NCBI RefSeq assembly: GCF_019083995.1
Contig: NZ_JAHRCU010000008.1
Span: forward strand, 150,638 to 214,637
Length of the DNA: 64,000 bases
Direction of reading: 5' to 3'
DNA from: Roseococcus sp. SDR
GTDB lineage: Bacteria; Pseudomonadota; Alphaproteobacteria; Acetobacterales; Acetobacteraceae
Part shown: positions 8,873 to 18,815 of the stretch, one piece after another
Numbering within the stretch: position 1 is the stretch's first letter
Layout of the letters: every line of letters begins with the position of its first letter
The notes under the pieces: generated by a model
The model's input: the letters and a program-made list of their open reading frames with translations, nothing else
Databases searched by the model: none
Told to the model about the DNA's origin: nothing
Position numbers and translations under genes: made by a program

Positions 8873-9604
8873 TCAATCCGCCTTCTTCAGCTCGAGGATC
8901 ACGGTGTTCACGAAAAGCCAGAAGGCGATGAAGCTGGCGAAGAAGACGAAATCCCGCGCCGAGATCACGCCGCGGGTGAAGCCGTTGATCCGCTCGCTGA
9001 CGGAGATGCCGCGGGCGACTTCCGCCAGGACCGGGAATTGCGAGGAGAGAAACTCCGTCACCACGGGCGAGCCGGCGGCGGCGAAGAGGAAGCAGCCGGC
9101 CACCGCCAGCACGAAGGCGATGACCTGGTTGCGCGTGACGGCCGAGATGGCAGCCCCCACGGCGAGATAGGCGCCGGCGACCAGGAAGCAGCCGAGATAG
9201 CCGGTGAGAATCACGCCATTATCCGGCTCGCCCAGCAGGTTCACCGTGAGGACCAGCGGGAAGGTCAGCGCCAGCGCCACCGCGCAGAAGGCCCAGGCGG
9301 CGAGGAACTTGCCCACCACTGCCTGGCCGGCCGTGATGGGCAGCGTCAGCAGCAATTCGATGGTGCCGAGGCGGCGTTCCTCCGCCCAGAGGCGCATGGT
9401 CAGCGCGGGGACGAGGAACAGGAAGAGCCAGGGGACGAAGCTGAAGAAGGGAATGAGGTCCGCCTGGCCGCGCCCGAAGAAGCCGCCCAGCGTGAAGGTG
9501 AGCGCGCCCGAGAGCACCAGGAAGATCACGATGAAGACGGTGGCGACGGGCGTCGCGAAATAGGCCGCGAATTCGCGCCGCGCGACTGTCAGGGCGGCCT
9601 TCAT
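8873..9604 (-). CDS. ABC-2 type permease (GldF-like)
   Basis: A 243-aa integral membrane protein with about six hydrophobic helices, starting MKAALTVARREFAAYFATPVA, which is the usual amphipathic entry of ABC-2 permeases. The segment LWAEERRLGTIELLLTLPITAGQAVVGK is the conserved coupling region of ABC-2 / NosY-like permeases. It forms the membrane channel for the ATPase encoded immediately upstream; the two reading frames overlap by 4 bp. The GldG-like gene follows directly. The exported substrate is unknown. Confidence 0.88.
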   Translation of the reverse strand: MKAALTVARREFAAYFATPVATVFIVIFLVLSGALTFTLGGFFGRGQADLIPFFSFVPWLFLFLVPALTMRLWAEERRLGTIELLLTLPITAGQAVVGKFLAAWAFCAVALALTFPLVLTVNLLGEPDNGVILTGYLGCFLVAGAYLAVGAAISAVTRNQVIAFVLAVAGCFLFAAAGSPVVTEFLSSQFPVLAEVARGISVSERINGFTRGVISARDFVFFASFIAFWLFVNTVILELKKAD

Positions 9605-10344
9605 GCGGCGGCTCCCAAGGTCAGCGAGCGGAAGACTTCCTCCATGCTGCGCCCGTCCGCCACCAGCGCGGCGGGCGTGGCATCGGCCAGCACGCGGCCG
9701 CGCGCGATCACGATGGCGCGGGTGCAGACGGCCGCCACCTCCTCCAGGATGTGGGTCGAGATGATGATGGCCTTCTCCGGCGCCATGGCGCGAATGAGCT
9801 CCCGCACCTCGTGCTTCTGGTTGGGGTCCAGGCCATCCGTCGGCTCGTCCAGCACCAGCACGGGGGGCGAGTGGAGCAGCGCCTGGGCGAGGCCCACGCG
9901 GCGCTTGAAGCCCTTGGAAAGCGTCTCGATCGGCTGCAGCCGCACGCCTTCGAGCTGCGTCAGCGCCATGGCATGGGCCACGCGCTCCTCCCGCTCGGCG
10001 CCGCCGAAGCCGCGGATGCGGGCGCAGAAATCGAGGAAATCGGTGACACTCATCTCGGGATAGGTGGGGGCACCCTCGGGCAGGAAGCCCAGGTTGCGCT
10101 TGGCGGCCACGGGGCTCTTCACCACATCCTCGCCGCAGATGCGCGCCGTGCCCGCGGTGGGCAGCATGAAGCCGGCCAGCATCCGCATGGTGGTGGATTT
10201 GCCGGCGCCATTGGGGCCCAGGAAGCCCACCACCTCGCCGCGTTTCACAGAGAAGCTGACCCCATCCACGGCGGTGAAGCTGCCGAACCGCTTGGTCAGG
10301 CCCTCGATCTCGATCAGGCCCGCGCTTTCGCCCGGCCCTTCCAT
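9601..10344 (-). CDS. ABC transporter ATP-binding protein (GldA-like)
   Basis: A 247-aa nucleotide-binding subunit. Walker A is GPNGAGKSTT, the Q-loop region is NLGFLPEGAP, the signature motif is degenerate (ETLSKGFKRRVGLAQALL), Walker B is VLVLDEPTDGLDP, and the switch His is in IISTHILEE. ATG 10344 gives the usual length; the frame is open to 10458, but that extension has no conserved sequence and nearly reaches the recG stop. It drives the permease of the next gene. In the 73-bp upstream gap a run of eight A (10394-10401) gives a locally AT-rich stretch where the operon promoter probably lies, though no clear -35/-10 pair is visible. Confidence 0.9.
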   Translation of the reverse strand: MEGPGESAGLIEIEGLTKRFGSFTAVDGVSFSVKRGEVVGFLGPNGAGKSTTMRMLAGFMLPTAGTARICGEDVVKSPVAAKRNLGFLPEGAPTYPEMSVTDFLDFCARIRGFGGAEREERVAHAMALTQLEGVRLQPIETLSKGFKRRVGLAQALLHSPPVLVLDEPTDGLDPNQKHEVRELIRAMAPEKAIIISTHILEEVAAVCTRAIVIARGRVLADATPAALVADGRSMEEVFRSLTLGAAA

Positions 10345-10417
10345 GTCGTTTGGCGAAGTCACCAACAATTCTCCCGGTTCGGCCAGCCGATTTAAAAAAA
10401 ACGACAGGGAATTCAAG

Positions 10418-12508
10418 TCACCCGGCCGCCAGGAGCGCCACCGCGCCCTCCTTGTCAAACAGGCGCAGCAGGAGGCGCGCGGCCTGGCCGCGGGGCGAGG
10501 CGAGCGCCGGGTCCCGCGTCAGCAGCACCTCGGCATCCTGGGCCGCCATCTCGATCAGCGCGTTCTGGCGGTTGGCAGCGCGCTGGGCCGCGGCCTCATC
10601 CTCGCCGCGCAGGCCCAGGCGGAACTGAACCTGGCCGGCCTGGCGCGTGCCCAGCGCCTCGCCGCCGCCGCGGATGCGCAGATCCTCCTCGGCGATGACG
10701 AAGCCATCCTCCGTGTCCCGCAGGATCAGCAGGCGTTCGCGCTCGCGCTCCGACAGCGCCTCGGAATGCACCAGCAGGCAGGAGGAGGGCTTGGAGCCGC
10801 GCCCCACGCGGCCGCGCAGCTGGTGCAGGGCGGAGAGGCCGAAGCGCTCGGCCTGCTCGATCAGGATGATGGTGGCTTCCGGCACATCCACGCCGACCTC
10901 GATGACCGTGGTGGCGACCAGGATCTGCGTGCGGCCCTCGGCGAAGTCGCGCAGGGCGCCTTCACGGGTTTCCATCTCCAGTTCGCCATGGGCAAGGCCG
11001 ACCTGGCCGGGAAACAGCTCGGAGAGCTCGGCGAAGCGGGTTTCGGCGGCGATGCTGTCGTCATGCTCGCCGCCGGTGATGGCGCGCACCACCCAATAGG
11101 CGCGCTCGCCCCGGGCCAGGGCCTGGCGGAGGCGGGCGATGATCTCGGGCAGGCGGGCGCTGCTGGCGATGCGGGTCGCGATGGGCTGCCGGCCGCGCGG
11201 CTTGCCCGCGATGCGGCTCACCTGCATCTCGCCCCATTGGGTGAGCTGCAGCGTGCGGGGGATGGGGGTCGCCGTCATCACCAGCATGTCCACCTGCGCG
11301 CCCTTGCCGGCCAGTTCCAGCCGCTGCGCCACGCCGAAGCGGTGCTGCTCATCCACCACGGCCAGCGCCAGGTCGCGGAACTCGACCCCCTGCTGGAAGA
11401 GCGCATGCGTGCCGATGGCGATGGGGATGGAGCCATCCGCGAAGCCCTTGAGCACGCGCCGCCGCTCCGCCCCCTTCACCGAGCCGGCCAGCAAAGCCAC
11501 GGGCACGGGGGAGAGCCTTTCCAGGGTGCGCAGATGCTGCCGCGCCAGGATTTCCGTGGGCGCCATGATGGCCGCCTGCGCCCCGGCCTCGACGGCTTGG
11601 AGCATGGCGAGGATGGCGACCAGCGTCTTGCCCGAGCCCACATCGCCCTGCAGCAGGCGCAGCATGCGGCGGGGCGCGGCGAGGTCGCGGGAGATTTCCG
11701 CCAGGGCCTGGGCCTGGTCGGGCGTCGGTTCATGGCCGAAGGCGGCGAGTGCCTGGGCGCGCAGGCTGCCATCGCCGGTGAGCGCGCGGCCCGGCGCCTC
11801 GCGGTTGCGGCGGCGGAGCAAGGCGAGGGCGAGTTGGCCCGCCAGCGCCTCGTCATAGGCCAGGCGCTCCCAGGGCTTGGCGTCCGGGCGCGTTTGGGGG
11901 GCGTGGAGGGCGCGCAGTGCCGCGGCGAAGCCGGGCCAGGCCTCGCGGGCCAGGAGGGGCGCGTCCTGCCACTCCGATGGGTCGGGCAGGCGCTTGAGGG
12001 CCGCCATGACGGCGGGTGCCATATGGCCGCGCTTCAGCCCCTCGGTGAGGGGCCAGATGGCCTCCAGCGCCGGAAAGCCCGCCTCATTCGCCGACACATC
12101 GGGGCTGATGCAGGACCAGCCATCGCCCTCGGGGCGGATGCGGCCGGAGATCCAGCGCGGCTCGCCCCTGGGCAGCAGCCGCTCGATCCAGCCCAGGTTG
12201 GATTGCATGAAGCGGAGGGTGACTTCCTCGGCCGTGCGCACCTCCACGTAGCGGCGGCGCGTCGCGCGGCTCATGGCGCTGCGAGTCGCAACGGGCGTCA
12301 CGCGCAGCACGCACTCGGTCTCCGGCGGCGCCTCGGCGGGATGACTGATCTGCGTGCGGCTCGCGATGCGGTCGGGCAGGTGGAAGAGCAGATCGAGGAT
12401 GCGCGGCCCGCCGCAGGCCTTGGCGATGAGTTCAGCGCGCTTGGGCCCGACCCCCGGCAGGGTTTCGAGGGAATCAAACAGGCTCTGGAGGCTGACACTC
12501 TGGCTCAC
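10418..12508 (-). CDS. recG: ATP-dependent DNA helicase RecG
   Basis: A 696-aa helicase that remodels stalled replication forks and branch-migrates Holliday junctions. The N-terminal wedge domain (GVGPKRAELIAKACGG onward) is followed by helicase motifs: Walker A GDVGSGKT, AIMAPTEILARQH, DEQHRFGVAQR as the DEAH-like motif, MTATPIPRTL, and the C-terminal EVGVDVPEATIILIEQAERFGLSALHQLRGRVGRG. The start is GTG at 12508-12506. Only 10 bp separate it from the divergent sdhE start, so the promoters of both genes must lie inside coding sequence. Divergent recG and sdhE-mfd is a familiar alphaproteobacterial arrangement. Confidence 0.97.
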   Translation of the reverse strand: MSQSVSLQSLFDSLETLPGVGPKRAELIAKACGGPRILDLLFHLPDRIASRTQISHPAEAPPETECVLRVTPVATRSAMSRATRRRYVEVRTAEEVTLRFMQSNLGWIERLLPRGEPRWISGRIRPEGDGWSCISPDVSANEAGFPALEAIWPLTEGLKRGHMAPAVMAALKRLPDPSEWQDAPLLAREAWPGFAAALRALHAPQTRPDAKPWERLAYDEALAGQLALALLRRRNREAPGRALTGDGSLRAQALAAFGHEPTPDQAQALAEISRDLAAPRRMLRLLQGDVGSGKTLVAILAMLQAVEAGAQAAIMAPTEILARQHLRTLERLSPVPVALLAGSVKGAERRRVLKGFADGSIPIAIGTHALFQQGVEFRDLALAVVDEQHRFGVAQRLELAGKGAQVDMLVMTATPIPRTLQLTQWGEMQVSRIAGKPRGRQPIATRIASSARLPEIIARLRQALARGERAYWVVRAITGGEHDDSIAAETRFAELSELFPGQVGLAHGELEMETREGALRDFAEGRTQILVATTVIEVGVDVPEATIILIEQAERFGLSALHQLRGRVGRGSKPSSCLLVHSEALSERERERLLILRDTEDGFVIAEEDLRIRGGGEALGTRQAGQVQFRLGLRGEDEAAAQRAANRQNALIEMAAQDAEVLLTRDPALASPRGQAARLLLRLFDKEGAVALLAAG

Positions 12509-12518
12509 ACGCGCCTAT

Positions 12519-12833
12519 ATGCCACCCGTGACGAGTCCTGACGAAACCCCCGAACTCCCCCACCGCCAACGCCGCCTCCTGTTTCGGGCGCTGCATCGCG
12601 GCACCAAGGAATGCGACCTGATGCTGGGCGGCTTCGTGCGCCGGCATATCGGCGCGCTCTCGCCACCCGAATTGGATGAGCTGGAAGCCATCATGGAATT
12701 GCCGGATGTGGATTTGGCCGATTGGTTTTCCGGCCGCCGCGCGGCGCCGCCCGAGGTGCGCGGGCCGCTGTTTGACCGGATCGCGGCCGAGAGCGCGGCA
12801 CCCGGCGCGGGCGTGCCGGAACACTTGCGATGA
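12519..12833 (+). CDS. sdhE: succinate dehydrogenase assembly factor (SdhE family)
   Basis: A 104-aa protein that promotes covalent FAD attachment to the succinate dehydrogenase flavoprotein. The diagnostic RGxxE motif is HRGTKE at residues 26-31, and the downstream LSPPELDELEAIMELPDVDLADW helices fit the five-helix SdhE fold. ATG 12519 is chosen; a GTG three codons later is equally possible. Its stop overlaps the mfd start (ATGA at 12830), so the two are translationally coupled. The link between a flavin-assembly factor and a repair helicase is positional, as in other alphaproteobacteria. Confidence 0.92.
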   Translation: MPPVTSPDETPELPHRQRRLLFRALHRGTKECDLMLGGFVRRHIGALSPPELDELEAIMELPDVDLADWFSGRRAAPPEVRGPLFDRIAAESAAPGAGVPEHLR

Positions 12834-15800
12834 CGCTGCGCGTCTACGGCGCCCCCGAGGGCTATGACGCGCTCCTGCTGCGCCAGCGCCGGGCCGAGAC
12901 CCAGGCGCCTGTTCTGCATGTCTGCCGCGATGATGCCCGCATGGCCCGCATGGCCGATGCGCTGGCCTTCTTCATGCCCGAGGCCGAGATCCTGCGCCTG
13001 CCGGCCTGGGATTGCCTGCCCTATGACCGCGTCTCGCCCAATCCGGAGCTGATCGCCGAGCGTGTGGCCACGCTGGCCGAACTCACCACCCAGGCCACGC
13101 GTCCGCGCATCGTGCTGACGACGGTGAACGCGCTGGTCCAGCGCGTGCCGCCCCGCAGCGCCTTCGCCGATTCCGCGCTGCTGCTGCGCAAGGGCGGCCG
13201 CGCCAGCATCGGGCAGATCACCGCCTTCCTCGAGACCAATGGCTACAACCGCACGGGCACCGTCATGGAGCCCGGCGAATATGCGGTGCGCGGCGGCATC
13301 CTGGACCTCTTCCCCTCGGGCGAGGCGGACCCGCTGCGCCTCGATCTGTTTGGTGACGAGATCGAGAGCATCCGGCGCCTCGACACGGGCACGCAGCGCA
13401 GCGGCGCGGCGGTTGATCGGCTGACGCTGCGCCCGGTGGGCGAGGTGTTTCTCGACCCCGCCTCGATCGAGCGCTTCCGCACCGCCTATCGCGAGCTCTT
13501 CGGCAATGCGGCGGCCGAGGACCCGCTCTATGTCTCGGTCAGCGCCGGGCGGCGGCACCCGGGCATGGAGCATTGGGCGGGGCTGTTTCACGCCGAGATG
13601 GAGACCCTGCTGGACTATCTGCCCGGCGCCTCGGTCAGCCTGGACGCGCAAGCCGAAGAAGCGCTGACGGCTCGGCTGGAGATGATCCAGGACCACTACG
13701 AAGCACGGCGCATCCCGGCCCGGCTGAATGAAGGCGAGGTGCCCTATCGCCCCGCGCCGCCCGCGCGCCTCTACCTCGACCGCAAGGGATGGGAGGCCAT
13801 GCTGGCCCAGGGGCCGCAGCTGCATTTCTCGCCCTTCCACAAGCCGGACGGCGCGGAGGGCTTCGATGCCGGCGGGCGCGCGGGTCGCCTTTTCACCGAG
13901 ATCCGCCAGGCGGGCGAAAACCTATTTTCCGCCTATGCCGCCCATGCGGAGACCGAGCGCGGCCGTGGCCGGCAGCCGATGCTCGCCGCCTGGACCCGCG
14001 GCTCGCGCGAGCGGCTCGTCACCCTGCTGCGCGAGAACCGCGTGGCGGCCGAGCCGGTGGACGACTACTACGCCTTCCAGCGCCTGGCGCCCGGCGTGGT
14101 CGGCGTCGGTATCCTGGGCCTGGAGCGTGGCTTCACCGCCGAAAAGATATCGATCACCGCCGAGCAGGACCTGCTGGGCGAGCGCATCGCCCGCCCGGCG
14201 CGGCGCAAGAAGCGCGCCGACCAGTTCATCGCGGATGCCACCCAGATCGAGGTGGGAGACCTGCTGGTCCATCAGGATCACGGCATCGGGCGCTATGACG
14301 GGCTCGCCACCATCGAGGTGAGCGGCGCGCCCCATGACTGCCTGCGGATGATCTATGACGGCAATGACAAGCTGTTTGTCCCGGTCGAGAATATCGAGAT
14401 CCTGAGCCGCTTCGGCAGCGAGACGGCGGGTGTGGCGCTGGACAAGCTGGGCGGCGCCTCCTGGCAGGCGCGCAAATCCAAGGCCAAGCAGCGCATCGCC
14501 GACATGGCGGGTGCCCTGATCCGCATCGCGGCCGAGCGCCAGACGCGCGAGGCGCCGATGATGGCCCCACCCGAAGGCGCCTGGGACGAGTTCTGCGCCC
14601 GCTTCCCCTATGCCGAGACGGAGGACCAGGCGCGTGCCATCGCCGATGTGCTGGAGGATCTCGCCTCCGGCCGGCCCATGGACCGGCTGATCTGCGGCGA
14701 TGTGGGCTTCGGCAAGACGGAGGTGGCGCTGCGCGCGGCCTTCACCGTCGCGATGTCCGGCTCCCAGGTCGCGGTCGTGGTGCCGACCACGCTGCTGGCG
14801 CGCCAGCACCACCGCATCTTCACCGCGCGTTTCGCGGGGCTGCCGATCAAGGTCGCGCAGCTCTCCCGCATGGTGACGGCGAAGGAGGCCGCGCAGGTGA
14901 AGGCGGCGCTGGCGGCGGGCGAGGTGGATATCGTCGTCGGCACCCATGCGCTGCTGGGCAAGGGCATCGGTTTCGACAATCTCGGCCTCGTCATCGTGGA
15001 TGAGGAGCAGCATTTCGGCGTGAAGCACAAGGAACGCCTGAAGGAGCTGGAAGCGGGCGTGCATGTGCTGACGCTGACGGCCACCCCCATCCCGCGCACC
15101 TTGCAGCTGGCCCTGTCCGGCGTGCGGGAGATGAGCGTGATCGCGACCCCGCCGGTGGATCGCCTCGCCGTCCGCACCTTCATCATGCCCTGGGATTCCT
15201 TGGTTCTGCGCGAGGCGGTGCAGCGCGAGCGCTTCCGCGGTGGCCAGGTCTTCGTCGTCGTCCCCCGCATCGAGGACATGGCGAAGATGGCCGAGCGGCT
15301 CGCCGAAGTGGCGCCCGAGGCGCGCGTGGTGCAGGCGCATGGCCGGCTCGCGCCCACCGAGCTCGAGCAGGTGATGACCGAGTTCGGCGATGGCAAATAC
15401 GACATCCTGCTCGCCACCAACATCGTGGAATCCGGCCTCGACATGCCGGCGGTGAACACGCTCATCATCCACCGGGCCGACATGTTCGGCCTCGGCCAGC
15501 TCTATCAGCTGCGCGGGCGCGTGGGCCGCGGCAAGCAGCGCGGCTATGCCTACCTCACCTGGCCGCCGCATCACCGGCTCAGCCCCACCTCGCAGAAGCG
15601 GCTCGAGGTCATGCAGACGCTGGACAATCTCGGCGCCGGCTTCACCCTGGCCAGCCACGACCTCGACATCCGCGGTGCCGGGAACCTGCTGGGCGAGGAG
15701 CAATCGGGCCAGATCCGCGAGGTCGGCATCGAACTCTACCAGGAGATGCTGGAGGAAGCCGTGGCCGATCTGCGCGCCGGCTCCAAGCGCGCGCGGGAGG

Positions 15801-16270
15801 CGGAGGGCCGCTTCACGCCGCAGATCAATCTCGGCCTGCCCGTTCTGATCCCCGAGAACTACGTGCAGGAACTGCCGGTGCGCCTGGGGCTCTACCGCCG
15901 CATCGGCGGGCTGGAGACCGAAGCCGAGGTGGAGGCCATGGCCGCCGAATTCGCCGACCGGTTCGGCCCCATCCCGCCCGAGGTGGAAAACCTGCTGCAG
16001 GTGGTGAGCCTCAAGCTCGCCTGCCGGGCGGCGGGGGTTGAGAAGGTGGATGCGGGGCCGAAGGGCGTCGTCATCGCCTTCCACAAGAACCGCTTCGCCA
16101 ATCCGGCGGGTCTGGTCGCCTGGGTCTCGGGCCAGAAGGGCCTGGTTTCGCTGCGGCCCGACCATAAGCTCGCCCTGCTGCGCGAATTGCCCTTCGATGC
16201 TCGGGTGAAGGCGGCGCGGGGCCTCGTGACGAATCTGGTGCGTGTCGTGGAGCAGGCGAAGGCGGCCTGA
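12830..16270 (+). CDS. mfd: transcription-repair coupling factor
   Basis: An 1146-aa ATP-dependent translocase that removes stalled RNA polymerase and recruits UvrA to the lesion. The UvrB-like N-terminal part is followed by the RNA-polymerase interaction domain (VGDLLVHQDHGIGRYDGL, residues ~465 onward), then the RecG-like motor: GDVGFGKTEVALRAAF, VVPTTLLARQH, IVDEEQHFGVKHKE, LTATPIPRTLQLALSG and the TRG motif region YQLRGRVGRGKQRGYAYL. The C-terminal D7 domain is complete. Length is typical for the family. It ends 12 bp before the convergent sensor kinase stop, in a shared hairpin. Confidence 0.97.
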   Translation: MTLRVYGAPEGYDALLLRQRRAETQAPVLHVCRDDARMARMADALAFFMPEAEILRLPAWDCLPYDRVSPNPELIAERVATLAELTTQATRPRIVLTTVNALVQRVPPRSAFADSALLLRKGGRASIGQITAFLETNGYNRTGTVMEPGEYAVRGGILDLFPSGEADPLRLDLFGDEIESIRRLDTGTQRSGAAVDRLTLRPVGEVFLDPASIERFRTAYRELFGNAAAEDPLYVSVSAGRRHPGMEHWAGLFHAEMETLLDYLPGASVSLDAQAEEALTARLEMIQDHYEARRIPARLNEGEVPYRPAPPARLYLDRKGWEAMLAQGPQLHFSPFHKPDGAEGFDAGGRAGRLFTEIRQAGENLFSAYAAHAETERGRGRQPMLAAWTRGSRERLVTLLRENRVAAEPVDDYYAFQRLAPGVVGVGILGLERGFTAEKISITAEQDLLGERIARPARRKKRADQFIADATQIEVGDLLVHQDHGIGRYDGLATIEVSGAPHDCLRMIYDGNDKLFVPVENIEILSRFGSETAGVALDKLGGASWQARKSKAKQRIADMAGALIRIAAERQTREAPMMAPPEGAWDEFCARFPYAETEDQARAIADVLEDLASGRPMDRLICGDVGFGKTEVALRAAFTVAMSGSQVAVVVPTTLLARQHHRIFTARFAGLPIKVAQLSRMVTAKEAAQVKAALAAGEVDIVVGTHALLGKGIGFDNLGLVIVDEEQHFGVKHKERLKELEAGVHVLTLTATPIPRTLQLALSGVREMSVIATPPVDRLAVRTFIMPWDSLVLREAVQRERFRGGQVFVVVPRIEDMAKMAERLAEVAPEARVVQAHGRLAPTELEQVMTEFGDGKYDILLATNIVESGLDMPAVNTLIIHRADMFGLGQLYQLRGRVGRGKQRGYAYLTWPPHHRLSPTSQKRLEVMQTLDNLGAGFTLASHDLDIRGAGNLLGEEQSGQIREVGIELYQEMLEEAVADLRAGSKRAREAEGRFTPQINLGLPVLIPENYVQELPVRLGLYRRIGGLETEAEVEAMAAEFADRFGPIPPEVENLLQVVSLKLACRAAGVEKVDAGPKGVVIAFHKNRFANPAGLVAWVSGQKGLVSLRPDHKLALLRELPFDARVKAARGLVTNLVRVVEQAKAA

Positions 16271-16288
16271 GCCCAAGCGCGCTCAGGC
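16265..16288. terminator. shared convergent hairpin spanning both stop codons
   Basis: GCCTGAGC and GCTCAGGC form a perfect 8-bp stem around an 8-nt loop. The left arm contains the mfd stop codon (16268-16270) and the right arm contains the stop of the convergent sensor kinase (16283-16285). There is no T-tract on either strand, so it is at best a weak bidirectional terminator or an mRNA 3'-end stabiliser. Confidence 0.5.
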
Positions 16289-18730
16289 TATGGGCAGGCG
16301 GATTCTGAAGGCCGTGCCGCCCGGCACATTCTCGGCCGTGAGGCTGCCACCCATGTCCTGGATGATGCCGTAGCTGATCGAGAGGCCGAGGCCCGTGCCC
16401 TGGCCGACGGGCTTGGTGGTGAAGAAGGGTTCGAAGATGCGCGGCAGGATCTCGGGAGCGATGCCGCCCGCCGCATCGCGCACCTCCATCAGGACATGCG
16501 TCCCGTCCCGGACTGCCCTGAGGCGGACGCGGCGCCCGGGCCCGTCGTCGGGCGACTGGGCGTCGTAGGCGTCGCAGGCATTGGCGACCAGGTTCATCAG
16601 CACCTGCTCCAGTGGGATGGCGCTGCCGAGGACCGGCGGCAGCCCGGCCTCCACCTCCTGCACCACCTCGACCGAGGAGAGCGTCAGCTTGCTGTTCAGC
16701 ATCTCAAGCGCCGCGGTGATCACCTGAGGGATGTCGAGGGGGGCCGGCGGCAGGTTCTCCGCGCGGCCAAAGATCCGCATATGGTCGATCAGGTTCGCCA
16801 TCCGCCCGGTCTGGCCGATGATCTTCTCGAGCCGCTCACGCATCGGCGCCAGCGCCGGGTCGGCGGCGTCGAGCTGCAGCAGCATGATGTCGGCCGCCAT
16901 GCTGATGGTGGCGAGCGGCTGGTTCAGCTCATGCGCCATGCCGGTCGTCACCTCGCCCAGCTGGGCGAGCTTGGCGGAATGGGCCAGCTGCTCGGCCAGC
17001 TGCTTCTCCCGCGTGATGTCCGTCCAGATGCTCATCAGCTCCGGCACACCTGCGGCATTCACCTGGCTGCGCTGGATGCCGCGGATCCAGAGCCAACGCC
17101 CATCCTTGTGGCGGAAGCGGAATTCGGTGGCGGATTCAGGCTGGCCGATCGTCGCGTCCGGCAGGGCCATCACGCGGTCGCAATCCTCGGGGTGCGCATG
17201 GGCCCGGAACCAGCCGAGCTGGGTGGCCTCGCCCGGGGTGAAGCCGGTGAGCGCCTCCAGCTGAGCCGAGGCATAGCGGCGAAGCCAACGGCCATCGGCC
17301 TGCCGCTCGAAGCGGAACAGCACGCCGGGCAGCCGGGCCAGCATGGAGTCGCGCTCGGCCAGCGCTTCGGCGCGGGCGATCTCCGCCTCACGCTCCAGGG
17401 TCACGTCACGCTGGATTGAGACCCAATGGGTGAACCGGCCCTCGCTGTCGGCCACCGGGGAGATCCGCAGATCGGACCAGAAGGTGCTGCCATCCTTGCG
17501 GTAGTTCAGCACCGCCTGCCGCACGGGCTGCCACGTTTCCAGCGCGTTGCGGATGTTGCGCCGGGCCTTCGCGGAAGTGCCGGGGCCCTGGAGCAGGCGG
17601 GGCGTCCGTCCGGTCACCTCGGCCAGGGTGTAGCCGGTCTCGCGCTCGAAGGCAGGGTTCGCGTAGACGATGCGGGGTCCGGGTTCGTCGAAGGGTTCCG
17701 CCTCGGTGATGAGCACCACGTCGGAGCTCGCCTCGACGACGCGGCGCAGGAGGCGGGCCTGCTCCTCGTCGCGCAGCCGGCGAAGGATGGGGCGCAGCGC
17801 CGCGACCGCCTGCTCCAGGAGATGCGACACCTCCGCAAGGTCGGTCCGCCCCGCGCCGAGCCCGATCAGCAAGGCGAAGCCTTGCGACTCCAGATGGAAA
17901 GGGGAGACCATGAGCGCGGATAGGCCCCGCTGCGCGGCGGCCTCCAGCAACGGGTTGCCGGCCTGGTCCTCGGAGGTCACATCCTCCACCAGGATCTGCC
18001 GACCCTCGCTCATCGCGCGCAGGGTCGGGGAATTGGGGACGGAGACCACCTGGTTGCGCTGCGCACCAGGCCCGACCTCGAAGGTGGGCTCACTCCAGCC
18101 TCCGAGGAATCGGGCGCTCAGCTCCGAGCCTCCGTGGCGCTGCCAGAGCTGGCAGGTGAGGGCCTGGGTCGCCTCGCAAAGCGCCTGGGCGGCGGAGCGG
18201 ACCGAACTTTCGAGATCCGCCGCCTCGGCCGCGACGGCCATCAGCCGCCGCAGCAATTGTGCATCACGCGCAAGGCGAGCTTCGCCCAGCGCGCGGCGAC
18301 GCTCCTCCAACTGCTCCATGACAATCCGGGCGAGATCGAGCAGCGCCTCGCGGATCGCATCCCGGGCCGTGCCGCCAGGCGGCGGGCCGGGGCGCTGGTC
18401 GAGGACGCACAGGGCGCCCAGCACGATGCCCTGGGTGTTGATGAGGGGGACACCCGCCACGAAGCGCCACGCGGCCGATGGAGCGGTGACGATCGGCGCC
18501 CCGGTCTCCATCACTTCCCGCGCGAGGGTATCGAGGGCGATGGCGGCGCTCGGTGCCTCCTCGCCCAGGGCGGTGCGCGGGCCGCCGTCGCGGAAGAGCA
18601 CGGCCCCGGCCGAGGCGTCACAGAGGCGCAGGGCGAGGCGGAGGGCGCGCTCATGCTCCGGCTCGCGGCCCGCTGCCAAGAGGCCATGCGCGGCAAGCTC
18701 CGCGGTCCAGGCCCGCTCGGTATCTCTCAT
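16283..18730 (-). CDS. hybrid-input sensor histidine kinase (GAF-GAF-PAS-PAS-HisKA-HATPase)
   Basis: An 815-aa soluble-looking kinase without transmembrane helices. Two GAF-like domains occupy roughly residues 25-150 and 160-315. A PAS domain at about 325-450 has a LOV-like sequence ([12 protein letters not shown]) but lacks the photoactive Cys of the GxNCRFLQ motif. A second PAS domain follows (about 460-580, [19 protein letters not shown] type). The phospho-accepting His is residue 600 in [12 protein letters not shown], and the ATPase has the N-box NLVANACDA, a G1 variant RDAAGGI and G2 [13 protein letters not shown]. No receiver domain or regulator gene adjoins it, so it is an orphan. The input signal is unknown; GAF/PAS suggests cytosolic redox or small-molecule sensing. 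Confidence 0.88.
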   Translation of the reverse strand: MRDTERAWTAELAAHGLLAAGREPEHERALRLALRLCDASAGAVLFRDGGPRTALGEEAPSAAIALDTLAREVMETGAPIVTAPSAAWRFVAGVPLINTQGIVLGALCVLDQRPGPPPGGTARDAIREALLDLARIVMEQLEERRRALGEARLARDAQLLRRLMAVAAEAADLESSVRSAAQALCEATQALTCQLWQRHGGSELSARFLGGWSEPTFEVGPGAQRNQVVSVPNSPTLRAMSEGRQILVEDVTSEDQAGNPLLEAAAQRGLSALMVSPFHLESQGFALLIGLGAGRTDLAEVSHLLEQAVAALRPILRRLRDEEQARLLRRVVEASSDVVLITEAEPFDEPGPRIVYANPAFERETGYTLAEVTGRTPRLLQGPGTSAKARRNIRNALETWQPVRQAVLNYRKDGSTFWSDLRISPVADSEGRFTHWVSIQRDVTLEREAEIARAEALAERDSMLARLPGVLFRFERQADGRWLRRYASAQLEALTGFTPGEATQLGWFRAHAHPEDCDRVMALPDATIGQPESATEFRFRHKDGRWLWIRGIQRSQVNAAGVPELMSIWTDITREKQLAEQLAHSAKLAQLGEVTTGMAHELNQPLATISMAADIMLLQLDAADPALAPMRERLEKIIGQTGRMANLIDHMRIFGRAENLPPAPLDIPQVITAALEMLNSKLTLSSVEVVQEVEAGLPPVLGSAIPLEQVLMNLVANACDAYDAQSPDDGPGRRVRLRAVRDGTHVLMEVRDAAGGIAPEILPRIFEPFFTTKPVGQGTGLGLSISYGIIQDMGGSLTAENVPGGTAFRIRLPIA

Positions 18731-18815
18731 TTCTTCAACTTTCCGAGGCCTTCGCCCCTTCCAATCGCGCCATCCATGGCCAGTTCCCGGCCGCGCGCAA
18801 GCGGGTACCCCGCCC

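Noticed and set aside
10390..10402. A8 run after recG as a rho-independent terminator on the minus strand
   Set aside because: On the minus strand it reads T8 but no adequate stem precedes it; it more likely belongs to the promoter region of the ABC operon.
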